A stretch of DNA of 56,974 nt from SAR86 cluster bacterium (GTDB lineage: Bacteria; Pseudomonadota; Gammaproteobacteria; Magnimaribacterales; AG-339-G14). The notes beneath the pieces were generated by a model. The model was not told the DNA's origin and made no database searches. It saw nothing but the letters and a program-made list of their open reading frames with translations. Both the position numbers and the translations under genes were made by a program. Where the stretch lies: assembly GCA_028140145.1 (NCBI GenBank), contig JAOIOC010000006.1, positions 1 to 56,974 of the forward strand, written 5' to 3'. Below are positions 16,759 through 25,533 of this stretch, one piece after another. Position 1 is the first letter of the stretch, and every line of letters starts with the position of its first letter.

Positions 16759-18360
16759 CTATATATTGGGTTTCCATGAATTGGTAATAGGATATCTTCT
16801 ACCCTTGTCAAAATTTCTATCGGATATTTTCACTCCCAATGGAGCCTGTCTTCTTTTGTACTCATTAAAATCAATAAGTCCAATTATTTTTTCTACAGTC
16901 TTTTTATCAAAACCTTCTTGGATTATCTCTTTTACGGAAAAATCCTTTTCTACGTAGAGCTCTATTATTGGATCCAATATTTCATAATCTGGCAGGGAAT
17001 CAGAATCTTTTTGATCTGGAGCTAGTTCAGCGCTTGGAGGCCTTGTAATGATTCTTTCTGGAATCACTTCATTTAATCCATTTCTATATTTTGATAGTTC
17101 ATAAACCAAAGTCTTTGACACATCTTTTAAAACTGCGAATCCACCTGCAGTGTCACCATATAACGTCGAGTAGCCAACTGCAGTTTCACTTTTATTTCCT
17201 GTTGTGAGAACTAATAAACCGTCTTTATTTGAAATTGCCATCAGAGTCACTCCTCTGATTCTAGACTGCAAATTTTCTTCGGTTTTATCAATTTTTTTAT
17301 TGTTAAAGATTTCAGAGAGCTTGCTCATATGAGCGTCATAAACCATCTCTATCGGGATTTCTTGATGGCTAATTTTTAAATTCTTTGCCAAAAGCGCTGC
17401 ATCATTGATACTGATGTCTGCAGTATATTTAAAAGGCATCATAATCGTTCTAACTTTATCTGAACCAAGGGCATCTGTTGCAATCGTTGCTGTCAAGGCA
17501 GAGTCAATGCCGCCGGATGAACCAATTAGCACGCCTTTGAAGTTATTTTTTTCTACGTAGTCTTTTGTAGCCAAAACTAATGAATCATAAAGATCTTTCA
17601 ATCTGTTAGATGTTTTTTCTTTGATTGAACTTTTGTTTATTTCTTCATGACTAAATTGAATAGAGTCAGTTGCAAAGCTTTTAAGTTCAAAAGTTACATC
17701 CCCTTGCTTGTTGACTACCGAGGACGTGCCATCAAAAACCAGTTCATCCTGCCCGCCAGTTTGATTTACATAAATCAAAGGAATGTTTAATTTTTCTGAG
17801 ATCTTGGTAAAAATATTACCTCTCTCTTCTTTCTTGCTGGTAGTAAATGGTGAAGCACTCAGATTTATGAGAAGGTCCAAATTATTTTCTTTTTGCAGAT
17901 CTATAAATCCTTCATCCCAAATGTCTTCGCAAATTGAAAGTCCTATTTTGAGATCATTAAATTGAAAGAAGTTCTTGGAGCTGCCATTGGAAAAATATCT
18001 CTTTTCATCGAATTCGATGTAATTGGGAAGAACATGCTTATCATAGATTTGAATGATTCCAGACTTATCGAGTAAAGCAGCAGAATTGTATCTTTTGCCG
18101 TCTTTCCATGTTGGCAGTCCAATTAAAACTTTTGATTTTTTTATTGTTGATGACAAATTTTCAACACTTTTTTGTGCAGAAATAAGAAAATCTTCTCTCA
18201 ATAACAAATCTTCAGGAGGATAACCTGTAATAAAGAGCTCACTAAATACAATGAGATCTGAACCAGATGAGTCAAATTTCAAAATATAATCTCTTGCTAT
18301 AGAAGCATTTCCTTCTATATCACCAACAACGGGATTTTCCTGTACTAGAGAAATTTTCAC
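16759..18360 (-). CDS. nadE: NAD+ synthase, glutamine-hydrolysing
   Basis: NadE amidates deamido-NAD to NAD with ATP, the last step of NAD synthesis. The 533-residue protein has an N-terminal nitrilase-type glutaminase domain (residues 1-250). Its catalytic triad lies in FSELFITGYPPEDLL (Glu), DKHVLPNYIEFDEKRYF (Lys) and GLSICEDIWDEGF (Cys). A synthetase domain follows with the PP-loop GSSGGIDSALTA near residue 281 and NKSETAVGYSTLYGDTAGG near residue 393. It can therefore use glutamine, unlike the short ammonia-dependent form. It diverges from the DAHP synthase gene across 66 A+T-rich bases. Confidence 0.95.
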   Translation of the reverse strand: MKISLVQENPVVGDIEGNASIARDYILKFDSSGSDLIVFSELFITGYPPEDLLLREDFLISAQKSVENLSSTIKKSKVLIGLPTWKDGKRYNSAALLDKSGIIQIYDKHVLPNYIEFDEKRYFSNGSSKNFFQFNDLKIGLSICEDIWDEGFIDLQKENNLDLLINLSASPFTTSKKEERGNIFTKISEKLNIPLIYVNQTGGQDELVFDGTSSVVNKQGDVTFELKSFATDSIQFSHEEINKSSIKEKTSNRLKDLYDSLVLATKDYVEKNNFKGVLIGSSGGIDSALTATIATDALGSDKVRTIMMPFKYTADISINDAALLAKNLKISHQEIPIEMVYDAHMSKLSEIFNNKKIDKTEENLQSRIRGVTLMAISNKDGLLVLTTGNKSETAVGYSTLYGDTAGGFAVLKDVSKTLVYELSKYRNGLNEVIPERIITRPPSAELAPDQKDSDSLPDYEILDPIIELYVEKDFSVKEIIQEGFDKKTVEKIIGLIDFNEYKRRQAPLGVKISDRNFDKGRRYPITNSWKPNI

Positions 18361-18394
18361 TGTATATTTAGATTAAAACCTTTAAATTGAAGAG

Positions 18395-18400
18395 ATTATA
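18395..18400 (-). promoter_or_regulatory. Possible -10 element for nadE
   Basis: The minus strand reads TATAAT 35 bases upstream of the nadE ATG, within an alternating TATATATAAT run. The plus strand of the same run offers TATAAA (18401-18406) for the DAHP synthase gene 21 bases before its ATG. Neither has a convincing -35, so this 66-base divergent region is only a candidate shared promoter. Confidence 0.35.
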
Positions 18401-18426
18401 TATAAAATGCTTTCACTTAAAAGATT

Positions 18427-19497
18427 ATGCAATATTTAACGGACAATACTAGGATAAAAGGGCTTTTGGAGGTCACACCTCCAATAAAGCTAATTGACAA
18501 GTTGCCGCTGTCCTCAAAAGCATCAAAGCTGGTTTACGAATCAAGAAATGAATTATCCTCAATTCTTAAGCAAGAAGATGACCGTTTGTTAGTTGTAGTA
18601 GGTCCTTGTTCAATTCATGACCCAAAGGCTGCCATTGAATATGCAAAAAAATTAAAGCCACTTGCTGATGCTTTATCGAAAGAGCTCAAAATAGTCATGA
18701 GGGTTTATTTTGAAAAACCTAGAACCACAATTGGATGGAAAGGTTTGATAAACGATCCAGACATTGATAACAGTTTCAATATTAATAAAGGACTGAAAAC
18801 TGCCAGGAAACTTCTTTTAGAAATAAATGAATTAGGATTGCCTGCGGGAACAGAATATCTCGATATTATCACTCCGCAATATATCTCTGATTTAATAACT
18901 TGGGGGGCCATTGGAGCTAGAACCACTGAGAGTCAGATTCATAGAGAATTAGCCTCTGGTTTGTCTTGTCCTGTTGGCTTTAAAAATAGTACTAATGGTT
19001 CAGTAAAAGTAGCTGTTGATGCTTTAAAGGCCGCTAGTCATTCACATATCTTCCTCTCAATCACCAAAGAAGGTAAGTCAGCTATTTTCAACTCGGCGGG
19101 CAATCAAGATTGTCATGTCATCCTTAGAGGAGGAAGCGAGCCCAATTACAAAGACAAAGATATAAAAGAAACATCAAAAATACTTAAAGAAAATGGACTG
19201 ATAGATTCCGTCATGGTTGATATGAGTCATGGGAATAGCAGCAAACAATTCAAAAAACAGTTAATAGTAAATCAAGACCTTTGTAACCAAATATCATCTG
19301 GATCTAAAAATATCATTGGGGTTATGATCGAAAGCAATTTAATTGAGGGAAACCAAAGCTCCGATAAAAAAGATAAGCTCGAATACGGACAAAGTATCAC
19401 CGATGCTTGTGTGGGTTGGGAAGATACAGAAATTATGCTGAACTTGCTTTCTAGTGCTGTCAAAAATCGAAGACAGAATATGAAGGTTTCAGCATAA
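18427..19497 (+). CDS. aroG: 3-deoxy-7-phosphoheptulonate synthase (DAHP synthase, type I)
   Basis: This enzyme condenses PEP and erythrose 4-phosphate, the committed step of the shikimate pathway. The 356-residue protein aligns along its length with the AroF/AroG/AroH family: DDRLLVVVGPCSIHDP at about residues 52-67, VYFEKPRTTIGWKGLINDP, GARTTESQIHRELASGLSC, and DMSHGNSSKQFKKQ carrying metal ligands. Which aromatic amino acid inhibits it cannot be read safely, so the symbol marks the family only. The TAA is followed at once by the ATG of the DnaT-like gene, so the two are probably co-transcribed. Confidence 0.93.
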   Translation: MQYLTDNTRIKGLLEVTPPIKLIDKLPLSSKASKLVYESRNELSSILKQEDDRLLVVVGPCSIHDPKAAIEYAKKLKPLADALSKELKIVMRVYFEKPRTTIGWKGLINDPDIDNSFNINKGLKTARKLLLEINELGLPAGTEYLDIITPQYISDLITWGAIGARTTESQIHRELASGLSCPVGFKNSTNGSVKVAVDALKAASHSHIFLSITKEGKSAIFNSAGNQDCHVILRGGSEPNYKDKDIKETSKILKENGLIDSVMVDMSHGNSSKQFKKQLIVNQDLCNQISSGSKNIIGVMIESNLIEGNQSSDKKDKLEYGQSITDACVGWEDTEIMLNLLSSAVKNRRQNMKVSA

Positions 19498-20409
19498 ATG
19501 TCTGAAAAGAAATATACGTTTTCAAGAGAAATTGCTGAATCTCTTGGTATTACTGAAGCAATAATTCTAGAATTTTTTCAAAATAATCCAAAAAACTTTT
19601 CCTTGGATACTTTGAAGAATGAGTTTAGGTTCCTGGATGTTTCGCAAATAGAAAATTCTTATAAAAAATTAAATAATTTAGGCCTTTTCAAGATTATTCC
19701 TACAGAAGATAGTTCGCCCGAGCCAGATGAGACCATGAATTTTTATCCAAGTGATGATTTGATTAAGCAGGCGTGCAATTTAGGAATCGAAGAGGATTTC
19801 TTAGGAGATCAGTTACCAAGTTTTAATTTATTTTGGAAAGGAAAAGATTTAAAGCCACATTTAAAGGAGTCAAAATTTCTTCAATATGCTTTAAAAAATT
19901 GGAGGGAGAAGGAAAAAATTGAATATCAAGAATCGAAAAAAGTTCTTATAGATAGCAACTGGCGGCCTTCAGAAGATGCAATATCTATTCTCAAAAGTCT
20001 AGACATAAATGATTCTTTCTTTGAGAGCCTTTTACCAGAATTTATCTTATTTTGGAAAGAGAAAAGAATTAAATCCAATTCTTGGAATTCTACTTTTTTA
20101 AATCATGTAAAAAAACAATGGGCTAAAAAGAGCTTTAAGCTAGATAGTGGCAAAGAAAATCATCCTATGTCAAAAAACTGGGCCCCCAGTGAGGATTGCA
20201 TAAAAGTATTGGAAGTAACAAATATTCCCGTAGATTTTATAGAATCAAAATTACCTGAATTTAGACTTTATTGGATTGATGCAGGAGAAATTTCTGCAAA
20301 CTGGAATAATAAATTTATAAACTTTGTAAAAAATTCCTGGGAAAAGGATTCAAAAAAAAGTTCCAATATATTGGAAAGGCTTGCGAACACTGAATGGGCG
20401 AAAAAATAA
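19498..20409 (+). CDS. DnaT-like protein with three tandem DnaT domains (putative primosome/helicase-loading factor)
   Basis: This 303-residue protein was not recognisable as a named gene, but its architecture can be read. Residues 1-70 look like a winged helix. Three repeats of about 57 residues follow at 81-137, 154-210 and 227-283. Each has the pattern (N/W)xxPSEDxI, then FxxxLPEFxLxW, then WNxxFxxxVKxxW. The pattern matches the C-terminal single-stranded-DNA-binding domain of E. coli DnaT (WQPDADFI, F.AYWQAEG, W...), which occurs once there. Repeat 1 is the most diverged. The gene abuts the DAHP synthase stop and overlaps the lambda-P-like gene by 16 bases, a layout like dnaT-dnaC. A role in loading the replicative helicase is inference. 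Confidence 0.75.
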   Translation: MSEKKYTFSREIAESLGITEAIILEFFQNNPKNFSLDTLKNEFRFLDVSQIENSYKKLNNLGLFKIIPTEDSSPEPDETMNFYPSDDLIKQACNLGIEEDFLGDQLPSFNLFWKGKDLKPHLKESKFLQYALKNWREKEKIEYQESKKVLIDSNWRPSEDAISILKSLDINDSFFESLLPEFILFWKEKRIKSNSWNSTFLNHVKKQWAKKSFKLDSGKENHPMSKNWAPSEDCIKVLEVTNIPVDFIESKLPEFRLYWIDAGEISANWNNKFINFVKNSWEKDSKKSSNILERLANTEWAKK

Positions 20410-20981
20410 AAATTCCTAACAACCACATAGAGTTGGTTAATCTAATTTTTGCTCAATTGGAAATCACTTATCACAATCAATTTCATAAAGCTTTTAAGGA
20501 TGAAGTTAGTTTAAATTTAGCAAAACAATTATGGCTAAAAAAATTAGAAATATTCTCTCTGGATTTGATATTTGAAGCAATTGATGAATTAACTTCAAAA
20601 TCAAAATTTCTTCCGTCGTTAAGTCAAACTCTAGAAGAAATTAAAAACCATTATTTAAAAAAAGAAGGAATTAAATCTATTGAATCTGCTTTTGCTGAGG
20701 CTTGCTTAGGATCAGATGATCCTGAAAATTTCAAATGGTCACATCCTTTAGTATATGAAACAGCTAAAAATTTTGGTTGGGCCGATCTAAGACGCTCAGA
20801 AGAGAAAATAGGTTTTGAAAAGTTTCAATCTCTCATGTCCGATTCGATAAAAGATTATCTTAGCGATGCCAGTAATTTTTATCTTCCAGAGTTAAATGTA
20901 ACTGAGGAAAGAAAAACAAATTTATCTCAGCAAGAACAAATTCAACTCCTTGAAAAATTAAAAGAAAAGCATTCATATTGA
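20394..20981 (+). CDS. Lambda-P-like replication protein (putative replicative helicase loader)
   Basis: This 195-residue protein resembles phage lambda replication protein P, which binds DnaB and loads it at the phage origin. Residues 12-86 follow the lambda P pattern: a hydrophobic VNLIFAQLEITY stretch, a KQLWLKKL segment (P has RRQWVLAF), an alternating helix, and SKFLPSLSQTLEEIK (P has RPFLPSPGQF). A second helical block follows, SHPLVYETAKNFGWADLR (residues 116-133), and a charged tail. No Walker motifs are present, so it is not DnaC. Its start overlaps the DnaT-like gene by 16 bases. No integrase, capsid or other phage gene is nearby, so this looks like a resident, domesticated gene. 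Similarity is judged by eye. Confidence 0.72.
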   Translation: MGEKIKIPNNHIELVNLIFAQLEITYHNQFHKAFKDEVSLNLAKQLWLKKLEIFSLDLIFEAIDELTSKSKFLPSLSQTLEEIKNHYLKKEGIKSIESAFAEACLGSDDPENFKWSHPLVYETAKNFGWADLRRSEEKIGFEKFQSLMSDSIKDYLSDASNFYLPELNVTEERKTNLSQQEQIQLLEKLKEKHSY

Positions 20982-21034
20982 TAATTGACATATAAACTGT
21001 CATAAGATAAAAAGCGTATATTGTTTGGCTAAGT

Positions 21035-21043
21035 TGATATAAT
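21035..21043 (+). promoter_or_regulatory. Putative promoter of the RND efflux operon (extended -10)
   Basis: TGATATAAT is a perfect extended -10 element, 24 bases upstream of the adaptor-protein ATG. A TTGACA hexamer also stands at 20985-20990, right after the lambda-P-like stop, but at a wrong distance from this -10. The rest of the 86-base gap shows no clear terminator for the upstream genes. Confidence 0.5.
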
Positions 21044-21067
21044 CCTTTTCGTCTCCATATTAAATAC

Positions 21068-22138
21068 ATGAAATTTTTGAGCTCAATCTTAAAATCCATC
21101 CTTTCAGTATCAAATCTTCAATCTGCTGGAATATTCCTTTTTTTTGCTTCTATATGGATGATTTCCGGATTTTTTGTTGAGAATGAAATACCAACTAAGC
21201 AGATAGTTTTAGAAGAGACGACTGTTAGAGTGATGAAACAATCAGCACAACCTTTCTCAAGAAATATTATTCTAAAAGGCTCAGCAGAAGCAGACAAAAA
21301 TGTTCAACTTAGAGCAGAAACATCCGGTCAAGTAATTGGCCTCCCAGTCGCACAAGGTCAATTTGTCAAAAAAGGCAGTCCAATATGTCAAATCTTTGTC
21401 GGAGACAAAGACGAAGTGGCAAAAGAAGCTTCTTTGAATTACGAAACTGCCAAAAAACTTTTTGATGAGGGTCTCTATTCCAACAGTCAACTTCAAGCAG
21501 CAAAAGCAAGATACGAGCGAGCTTTCCAAGATCTAGATTTTGCCTCTGTTAAGGCGCCTTTTGATGGAATAGTAGATAGAATAGATCTTGATGTAGGTGA
21601 CTTCTTACCAAGACAAGGCATTTGCGCTACAGTTTTAGATCTAAATCCAATTCTCATTTCTGCAGAAATTTCTGAAAATGACATGTCAGAAATCTCTCTA
21701 GATTCTTTAGCAAAAGTTGAATTAAATAATGGAAAAGTCTTTGAGGGTGAAGTTAAATTTATTTCTTCATCAGCGAATCCACTTACTAGAACATTCAGAG
21801 TAGAGATATCTGTTCCTAATCCAGAATCAGATATAAAGGATGGTATGACAGCTGAGGTATCCCTCAAAGGTATAGAAAGAATTGCTCATTTGGTTCCGGT
21901 ATCCATTCTCAGGCTAGATAACCGAGGAAATTTAGGAATTAGGACGATCGATACGGATGGTCTCGTGGCTTTTAGAGAGGTCGACATTATTGAGGATACT
22001 GGTGTAGGAGCATGGATTACTGGCCTAGAGACTATTTCAACCATCATCACAGTTGGTCAGGATTATGTTTCACAGGGTGAAAAAGTTGGAATTGCCTTAG
22101 ATACAAGATTCGATAGCTTGAATGAAAGGATTAATTGA
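21068..22138 (+). CDS. RND efflux periplasmic adaptor (membrane fusion protein)
   Basis: This 356-residue protein links an inner-membrane RND pump to an outer-membrane channel. A single hydrophobic anchor lies at residues 19-37 with no lipobox. The biotinyl-lipoyl halves are at about 75-105 (VQLRAETSGQVIGLPVAQGQFVKKG, split across the motif) and 160-185 (ASVKAPFDGIVDRIDLDVGDF). They flank a short alpha-hairpin, and beta-barrel and membrane-proximal domains follow. The hairpin (about residues 115-155) is short, as in adaptors whose partner channel differs from TolC-AcrA types. It overlaps the permease gene by 17 bases. Substrate is not predictable. Confidence 0.9.
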   Translation: MKFLSSILKSILSVSNLQSAGIFLFFASIWMISGFFVENEIPTKQIVLEETTVRVMKQSAQPFSRNIILKGSAEADKNVQLRAETSGQVIGLPVAQGQFVKKGSPICQIFVGDKDEVAKEASLNYETAKKLFDEGLYSNSQLQAAKARYERAFQDLDFASVKAPFDGIVDRIDLDVGDFLPRQGICATVLDLNPILISAEISENDMSEISLDSLAKVELNNGKVFEGEVKFISSSANPLTRTFRVEISVPNPESDIKDGMTAEVSLKGIERIAHLVPVSILRLDNRGNLGIRTIDTDGLVAFREVDIIEDTGVGAWITGLETISTIITVGQDYVSQGEKVGIALDTRFDSLNERIN

Positions 22139-25100
22139 TTTTTTTGTAGATCGCTACAGAACCACATTAACAATGATGTTTCTAGTTTTAACACTAGGAA
22201 TGTACTCTTATAGTCAAATCCCAAATGCTTCGGAACCTGATATTGATGTTCCTTTCGTAATTGTTTCCACTTTCTATGAGGGAGTTTCTCCTGAAGATGC
22301 TGAAAGATTAATTTCCAGACCTATTGAAAAAAGACTCTTAACAGTCGAGGATGTTAAAGGCGTTCAGTCATACAGTAGATTGAATTTTTCTACTGTTATT
22401 GTTGAATTTCCAAATGATTTTGATCCTGATACAGCCAAAACTAATATTAGAGATGCTGTAGATGAAATTGCATTTAAGTTACCCGCAGAGGCTGAAGAAC
22501 CAACGGTCAGTAACTTTAACTTTGCTCTTGTGCCGATTATGAGAGTCAACTTAGTTTCTAATGAACTTTCCAAAAGAGAATTGAATTTTATCGCTAAGGA
22601 TTTGCAATCAGATATTGAAGCTATACCTTTGGTTTTGGAAGCTAATGTAGTTGGTGTTCCTGAAGATTTACTAGAAGTAGAAGTTGATAGAACCAGACTG
22701 GAAAGTTTTGGTATTACTGCTCAAGATTTTTACAACGCTATTTCACAAAATAACAGGGTTATTCCTGCTGGAATAATTAATACCGGAACAGGTACATTTG
22801 CTGTAAAAGTGCCCTCTATTTTTGAGGAAGTTAATGACGTCAGAAAAATTCCTTTAATAAAGAGAGATAACGCGGTAATCAGAATTGAAGATGTTGCTTC
22901 AATAAGAAGGTCCTTCAAGGATCAACAAAGTTTTGCAAAAGTTAATGGAAAAAATACTGTCTCAGTTGAAGTTGTAAAAAAAACAGATGCTAATGAACTT
23001 GATGCTGTTGAATTGATAAATAATCTTTTAGCAGAAAAAAATGAACGTTATCCCCCTTCTCTTGAAATTGTTGTAACCGAAGATAGAACAGCTTGGAATA
23101 CTGTAATGTTGAAAGAGCTTATGGGAAATGTGATTACTGCATTGGTTTTGGTGATGGCGGTAGCACTCGCAACTATGGGTATACGGTCTTCTTTGATGGT
23201 AGGAGCTGCAATACCATTGTGCTTCTTTTTTGGCATGATTATCCTGAATGCCTACGGAACTTCTTTCAATTTTTTAGTTTGTTTTGGTATTTTAATTTCT
23301 CTCGGCATGTTGATAGATGGAGCAGTAGTTGTAATCGAATTCGCAGACCGAAAAATGGCTGAGGGACTTGATAAAACCACTGCTTACAAATTGGCAGCTA
23401 GAAGAATGTTTTGGCCGGTAATTGCCTCGAATCTAACGACTCTTGCTGCGTTTTTCCCTTTATTATTCTGGGATTCTTTATCAGGCTCTTTTTTAAGAAC
23501 TTTAATCGTCACAGTTTTTGCGGTTCTAGGAGGTTCTCTTATATATGCTCTGCTTTTTACGCCAGCAATTGGATCTTTGTTTGGAAGCATAGGCAATCGA
23601 AGCCAAGAATCTATTCAAAACACATCAAAGTTAGAAAATGGGGATCCAACGGAACTTCCTGGAATTACTGGTTCTTATGCAAGAACCCTAAATTTCATCC
23701 TTGAGAGGCCTCTGCAAGTTTTATTTTTTACCATTCTATTGGTTTACACAATTTTCTTACTTCAAGGACGTCATGGGGCGGGCTCAACTTTTTTTGTTGA
23801 TGGAGAACCGACCTTTTTAAGCGTTAATATTGAAGCAAGGGGAAACCTAAATGCTCCTGAAAAATTAGAATTAATGGAACAGATTGAAAATGAGATGGTT
23901 AAAATACCTGAAATTCTCAGACTTTCAATGTATACCAAAGGAGAGTCAGTAGGCGATCCCAGAAGCAGAGGTTCCTCTGATGGTATCGGTGGCTTTTTGG
24001 TTGAACTGCCATTCTTGGATGAGGATATTTTGCCAGGCGGAAGGGATGGCTATGAAGTCTTGGATAGTTTGAGAAATATGGAAAAAGACTTCCCGGGACT
24101 GAAATTTGTTATAAGAAGAGAGGAAGGTGGTCCTCCAGTTAATTCCCCAATTGAAATAGACGTTTCTGGAAGAGACTCTCAAGTTGTCTTCGAAGCTACT
24201 CTCGCCTTAGAAGAATTTATGAAAAATTCTATTGAAGGTGTGGATAATGTAAAGACCACTATACCAGTGAGAAAAATTGAATGGTCTGTGGATATAGATA
24301 AAGAGAAGGCATCTTTATTTGGCGTATCAACCACAGAAATAGGTGCAGCCGTTCAATTTCTTACAAACGGACTTAAGCTCGGCGAGTACAGGCCCGAAGA
24401 CGTTGATGATGAAGTTGAGATTAGAGTTAGGTACCCTGAGTCTGAAAGGCGGATAAATCAGTTAGGTCAATTAAATATTCCAACCAGACAAGGATTAATG
24501 CCTTTAAGCAGTTTTGTTGAAATAAACCCCAAATTTGATGTCCCTTCTATAAGAAGAGTTGATGGAGAGAGAGCGTTTACTGTCACGGCAGATTATCTTG
24601 AAAATGCCGTACCTTCCTTGGTAACTCAACAAATTGATGAATGGATTGATGAGAACATTGAGTTCCAAAATATAAACTTTATTTTTGGTGGTGAGCAAGA
24701 AGAAGTTGAAGATGCTGCATCATTTTTTGCTTTGGCTGGAATAATCTCCATTTTCTTAATGGCTATGCTTTTGGTTACTCAACTGAATAGCTTTTATCAA
24801 GCATTCGTTATAGTTTTTGCGATCATATTGTCTACTGCGGGCGTTCAACTAGGATTATTCCTAACACAATCTATTACCAGTGTGTTGTTCACAGGATTAT
24901 CTGTTGTAGCTTTGGCGGGGATAGTTGTAAACAATAATATAGTTCTGGTGGATACTTATAATGTCCTAAAACGCAACTCAATTAATTTGAAAGAGAAAGA
25001 TATTCTAATTAGAACTTGTGCTCAGAGGTTAAGGCCCGTTTTCCTTACTTCCTTCACTACGGTGGTTGGACTATTACCTCTTGCAAGCAGTATCGGTGTC

Positions 25101-25307
25101 GACTTCATATCAAGAGAAATTGGATTAGGTGGAAGAGTAGCAGTTTATTGGCAACCTCTTGCCTTTGGCTTAGTTTGGGGCTTATCTTTTGCTACTATAC
25201 TAACTCTCTTTGTGACCCCAGCATGGCTGATTTTGCCTTCCAGGCTTAAAGAAATTTTTTCAAAATTTGAAATGTTTAGTAAAAAAGTAAATGTCCAGCA
25301 ACAGTAA
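22122..25307 (+). CDS. RND-family efflux permease
   Basis: This is a 1061-residue inner-membrane proton antiporter of the RND superfamily, with two repeats of one plus five transmembrane helices and two large periplasmic loops. In TM4 the proton-relay stretch reads LGMLIDGAVVVIEF: one aspartate is followed by glycine where AcrB has two aspartates, as in CzcA-like metal pumps. In TM10 the segment reads GIVVNNNIVLVDTY, with asparagine at the AcrB lysine position. Length and overall layout fit drug or lipid exporters of the HAE-1 group. No outer-membrane channel gene is adjacent. Substrate is unknown. Confidence 0.9.
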   Translation: MKGLIDFFVDRYRTTLTMMFLVLTLGMYSYSQIPNASEPDIDVPFVIVSTFYEGVSPEDAERLISRPIEKRLLTVEDVKGVQSYSRLNFSTVIVEFPNDFDPDTAKTNIRDAVDEIAFKLPAEAEEPTVSNFNFALVPIMRVNLVSNELSKRELNFIAKDLQSDIEAIPLVLEANVVGVPEDLLEVEVDRTRLESFGITAQDFYNAISQNNRVIPAGIINTGTGTFAVKVPSIFEEVNDVRKIPLIKRDNAVIRIEDVASIRRSFKDQQSFAKVNGKNTVSVEVVKKTDANELDAVELINNLLAEKNERYPPSLEIVVTEDRTAWNTVMLKELMGNVITALVLVMAVALATMGIRSSLMVGAAIPLCFFFGMIILNAYGTSFNFLVCFGILISLGMLIDGAVVVIEFADRKMAEGLDKTTAYKLAARRMFWPVIASNLTTLAAFFPLLFWDSLSGSFLRTLIVTVFAVLGGSLIYALLFTPAIGSLFGSIGNRSQESIQNTSKLENGDPTELPGITGSYARTLNFILERPLQVLFFTILLVYTIFLLQGRHGAGSTFFVDGEPTFLSVNIEARGNLNAPEKLELMEQIENEMVKIPEILRLSMYTKGESVGDPRSRGSSDGIGGFLVELPFLDEDILPGGRDGYEVLDSLRNMEKDFPGLKFVIRREEGGPPVNSPIEIDVSGRDSQVVFEATLALEEFMKNSIEGVDNVKTTIPVRKIEWSVDIDKEKASLFGVSTTEIGAAVQFLTNGLKLGEYRPEDVDDEVEIRVRYPESERRINQLGQLNIPTRQGLMPLSSFVEINPKFDVPSIRRVDGERAFTVTADYLENAVPSLVTQQIDEWIDENIEFQNINFIFGGEQEEVEDAASFFALAGIISIFLMAMLLVTQLNSFYQAFVIVFAIILSTAGVQLGLFLTQSITSVLFTGLSVVALAGIVVNNNIVLVDTYNVLKRNSINLKEKDILIRTCAQRLRPVFLTSFTTVVGLLPLASSIGVDFISREIGLGGRVAVYWQPLAFGLVWGLSFATILTLFVTPAWLILPSRLKEIFSKFEMFSKKVNVQQQ

Positions 25308-25533
25308 AAAGAAATCCCTTAATTTTGAATCTACTCTCAGCGAAATAGAGAAAATTATCGAGAGCTTGGAAGATGGAAACTTATCTTTGGAAGATTCAAT
25401 AGAAGCTTATGAGAAAGGCATATCTCTAACTAAAGCTTGTCAAAAAATGCTCTCGGATGCAGAGTTAAAAATTAAAAAATTATCCTCTAAAGAAGGAGAA
25501 GATGTTTCTTTTGAGGATATATCGAATGATTGA
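25291..25533 (+). CDS. xseB: Exodeoxyribonuclease VII small subunit
   Basis: XseB is the small accessory subunit that associates in several copies with XseA in exonuclease VII, a single-strand DNA nuclease. The 80-residue protein shows the family core FESTLSEIEKIIESLEDGN, LSLEDSIEAYEKGI and CQKMLSDAELKIKKL, forming a helical hairpin. It starts 17 bases inside the RND permease gene and overlaps ispA by 8 bases. The xseB-ispA-dxs order is widespread in Gammaproteobacteria. Confidence 0.95.
   Translation: MSSNSKKKSLNFESTLSEIEKIIESLEDGNLSLEDSIEAYEKGISLTKACQKMLSDAELKIKKLSSKEGEDVSFEDISND

Noticed and set aside
19498-20981. The DnaT-like and lambda-P-like genes as part of a prophage remnant
   Set aside because: No integrase, repressor, structural gene or attachment repeat flanks them. 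They sit in an operon-like position between DAHP synthase and efflux genes, with base composition similar to neighbours.
20985-20990. TTGACA as -35 box of the efflux operon
   Set aside because: The nearest good -10 (TATAAT at 21038) is 47 bases away; hexamers at 16-18 bases spacing are poor (ATAAAA, TAAAAA).
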